From Thermococci archaeon (GTDB lineage Archaea; Methanobacteriota_B; Thermococci; Thermococcales; Thermococcaceae), in contig QMUB01000071.1 in the NCBI GenBank assembly GCA_003663695.1, positions 1 through 6,557 of the forward strand: a stretch of DNA of 6,557 bases. The letters are read 5' to 3'. Shown in pieces: positions 5,264 through 6,557 of this stretch. The position numbers and the translations under genes are program-made. Under the pieces are notes generated by a model. That model did no database searches and was not told where the DNA came from. It saw only the letters and a list, made by a program, of their open reading frames with translations. Positions within the stretch are counted from its first letter, which is position 1. The number at the start of each line of letters is the position of its first letter.

Positions 5264-6409
5264 TTGCCGTTTGACGTTATAGGTTATGTTTTCGTGATTA
5301 TAGCCACTGCAAGGGTTTTTGCGGAAATATTTGAGCGTTTGGGATACCCCGGTTTTCTCGGCGAAATATCCACGGGGTTAATCCTAGGAGTTGTTTTAAA
5401 GAATCTCCCAAGGGCAGATTTAGATCTGCTGGCAGAGCTGGGTATATTCTTTCTAATGATGTATGCAGGTCTTGAGTTAACACCGGAGGAAGTTCGTTTA
5501 GGGGGCAGGAAGGGATTTCTCATATATCTTGTGACACTCGGACTGATGTTCTTCCTCACACTTCCCTTTACAGGATATAAAATATACACCGATAATATCA
5601 TAGTGGCTTCAATACTGGCGGTGGCTTCCGCCCCGATAGTCTTGCGTCTAACCCGCTTCTTCGGGAAGGATTTCCTCCATATAGCACTCTCCTATGCTGT
5701 CATAAGTGAGGTGGGGAGTCTTGCCATTCTCTACCTCCTCGTGAACTTTGAGCTTTATCATCTGAGTTATGCGGAGCTTGGATTTGAGTTGCTTAAAGAT
5801 GTGCTCTTCCTAACCGTGGTTTTGGGTGTGAATTATGTCATAGGGATACAGCATAAGCTCTGGATAATCATGAGGCTCAGGAGGTTAAAAAGTGATGAGG
5901 CGGTTTTTGGGATGGTCATGATACTTGCAACATCTCTTGCATTGGTAAGTGAATTTATAGGTCTCCACTTCAGCATAGGCGCCTTTTTGGTAGGTTTGCT
6001 TCTTCACAGTGATCTAATGGGAACCAAGCAGTTTGAGAGGGTTCATACCATAATCTCGGGAGTAACTTACGGGATATTTGCTCCCATATTCTTTGCATGG
6101 AGGGGGATTAATTTTGAGACCGAGTTCTCAATTCAGGTTATCTACTTCTTTGTTGTCATATACCTCGTTAGAATTCTGGCAACTATGGTGATGGTGTGGG
6201 AGAAGAACTTTAAGGTTTCTATCATGAGAGCGGCGGGGATATCAAGCTTTGGTGTGCTTGGACTTCTGGTCGGTGAAATAGGGTATTCCTACGGGGTTTT
6301 GAGCGAACACATGTATGCCCTTGCATCACTGGCAAGCATACTTGGAATATTTGTTTCAGCCACGGTGGGGAGAATAGTAAACCACATGGGAGGTATTGGT
6401 TATGAGTGA
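5264..6409 (+). CDS. Divergent CPA2/NapA-like cation:proton antiporter, 381 aa
   Basis: Integral membrane protein of the monovalent cation:proton antiporter-2 (Kef/NapA) type. It has about 12 spans and no C-terminal TrkA-N domain. Family landmarks are GYPGFLGEISTGLILG (residues 27-42), AELGIFFLMMYAGLELTPEE (57-76), SEFIGLHFSIGAFLVGL (229-245) and FAPIFFAWRGINF (272-284). Several functional positions differ from NapA by my by-eye alignment. The Asp-Asp pair of the ion-binding site is Ser148-Glu149 (AVISEVGSL). The TM10 lysine is Arg303 (YLVRILAT). The APRGE motif reads SSFGV (327-331). One carboxylate is kept, so transport is plausible, but the ion and mode are unclear. The start is TTG 5264 with a strong ribosome binding site. 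It is probably co-transcribed with pcc1, which starts 8 bases before this gene's stop ends. Confidence 0.88.
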   Translation: MPFDVIGYVFVIIATARVFAEIFERLGYPGFLGEISTGLILGVVLKNLPRADLDLLAELGIFFLMMYAGLELTPEEVRLGGRKGFLIYLVTLGLMFFLTLPFTGYKIYTDNIIVASILAVASAPIVLRLTRFFGKDFLHIALSYAVISEVGSLAILYLLVNFELYHLSYAELGFELLKDVLFLTVVLGVNYVIGIQHKLWIIMRLRRLKSDEAVFGMVMILATSLALVSEFIGLHFSIGAFLVGLLLHSDLMGTKQFERVHTIISGVTYGIFAPIFFAWRGINFETEFSIQVIYFFVVIYLVRILATMVMVWEKNFKVSIMRAAGISSFGVLGLLVGEIGYSYGVLSEHMYALASLASILGIFVSATVGRIVNHMGGIGYE

Positions 6410-6557
6410 ACCTATAGAAGGATTCATTGAAATTGAATTTCCGAGTGAGGAAATAGCCAGGGTGGTTTATGAGAGCGTCCTTATTGAAGATAAAAGCGTT
6501 CCCTACAGACGCACAAGGACGAGGCTGCTCTTGAAGGGTAAAAGAATAAAGCTGGAA
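6402..6557 (+). CDS. pcc1: KEOPS complex subunit Pcc1, N-terminal 52 residues (cut by window edge)
   Basis: Beginning of a Pcc1-family protein, the small dimer-forming subunit of KEOPS. KEOPS makes the universal tRNA modification t6A at position 37 together with Kae1, Bud32 and Cgi121. The visible part shows the family pattern: a first beta strand FIEIEFPSEEIARVVYESVL (residues 8-27), then SVPYRRTRTRLLLKGKRIKL (32-51). Full-length archaeal Pcc1 is about 75-90 residues, so roughly the last third is missing only because the window ends. ATG 6402 is preceded by GGGAGGT at 6388-6394 with 7 bases between. It overlaps the antiporter gene by 8 bases, which suggests translational coupling. The reading is open to the last base. 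Confidence 0.85.
   Translation, partial: MSEPIEGFIEIEFPSEEIARVVYESVLIEDKSVPYRRTRTRLLLKGKRIKLE

Overview
The window looks like chromosomal DNA from a hyperthermophilic euryarchaeon of the order Thermococcales (Thermococcus, Pyrococcus or Palaeococcus). Three things point there: an archaeal RpoP (Rpb12-like) and an archaeal Brix protein side by side, an Mrp-type antiporter cluster split into the same small subunits as the membrane-bound hydrogenase (MBH) of Pyrococcus, and GGAGGTG-type ribosome binding sites with archaeal BRE/TATA promoters. The genus cannot be fixed from sequence alone.

Layout. (1) 37-864: rpoP followed by a Brix-domain ribosome-biogenesis gene, both on the plus strand. (2) 905-4732: eight tightly overlapping plus-strand genes forming one Mrp/MBH-type cation:proton antiporter operon, in the order MnhE, MnhF, MnhG, MbhD-like, MbhE-like, MnhB, MnhC, MnhD. 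It has its own promoter just after the Brix stop codon. (3) 4715-5140: a minus-strand gene for a small protein with an AbrB-like N-terminus and an ACT domain, convergent with and overlapping mnhD. (4) 5141-5263: a compact divergent promoter region. (5) 5264-6409: a CPA2/NapA-like antiporter with unusual key residues. (6) 6402-6557: the start of pcc1 (KEOPS complex), cut by the window edge and overlapping the antiporter gene by 8 bases.

How the genes fit together. rpoP, brix and pcc1 belong to the archaeal information-processing gene neighbourhood. Here they are separated by about 5.5 kb of cation-transport genes and one probable regulator. The Mrp operon has one large proton/cation channel subunit (MnhD) and the small MnhA-C-terminal, B, C, E, F and G parts. 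It lacks the large N-terminal NuoL-like part of MnhA and has no hydrogenase or other redox subunits in the window. The inferred role is sodium/proton exchange across the membrane, either alone or docked to a redox module encoded elsewhere. The CPA2-like protein may be a second cation exchanger. The AbrB-ACT protein lies between the two transport loci and could regulate one or both, but nothing in the sequence proves that.

No RNA genes, CRISPR arrays, insertion sequences or long repeats were seen. Almost all the sequence is accounted for by coding regions, and the longest stretch without a gene is the 123-base divergent promoter region.
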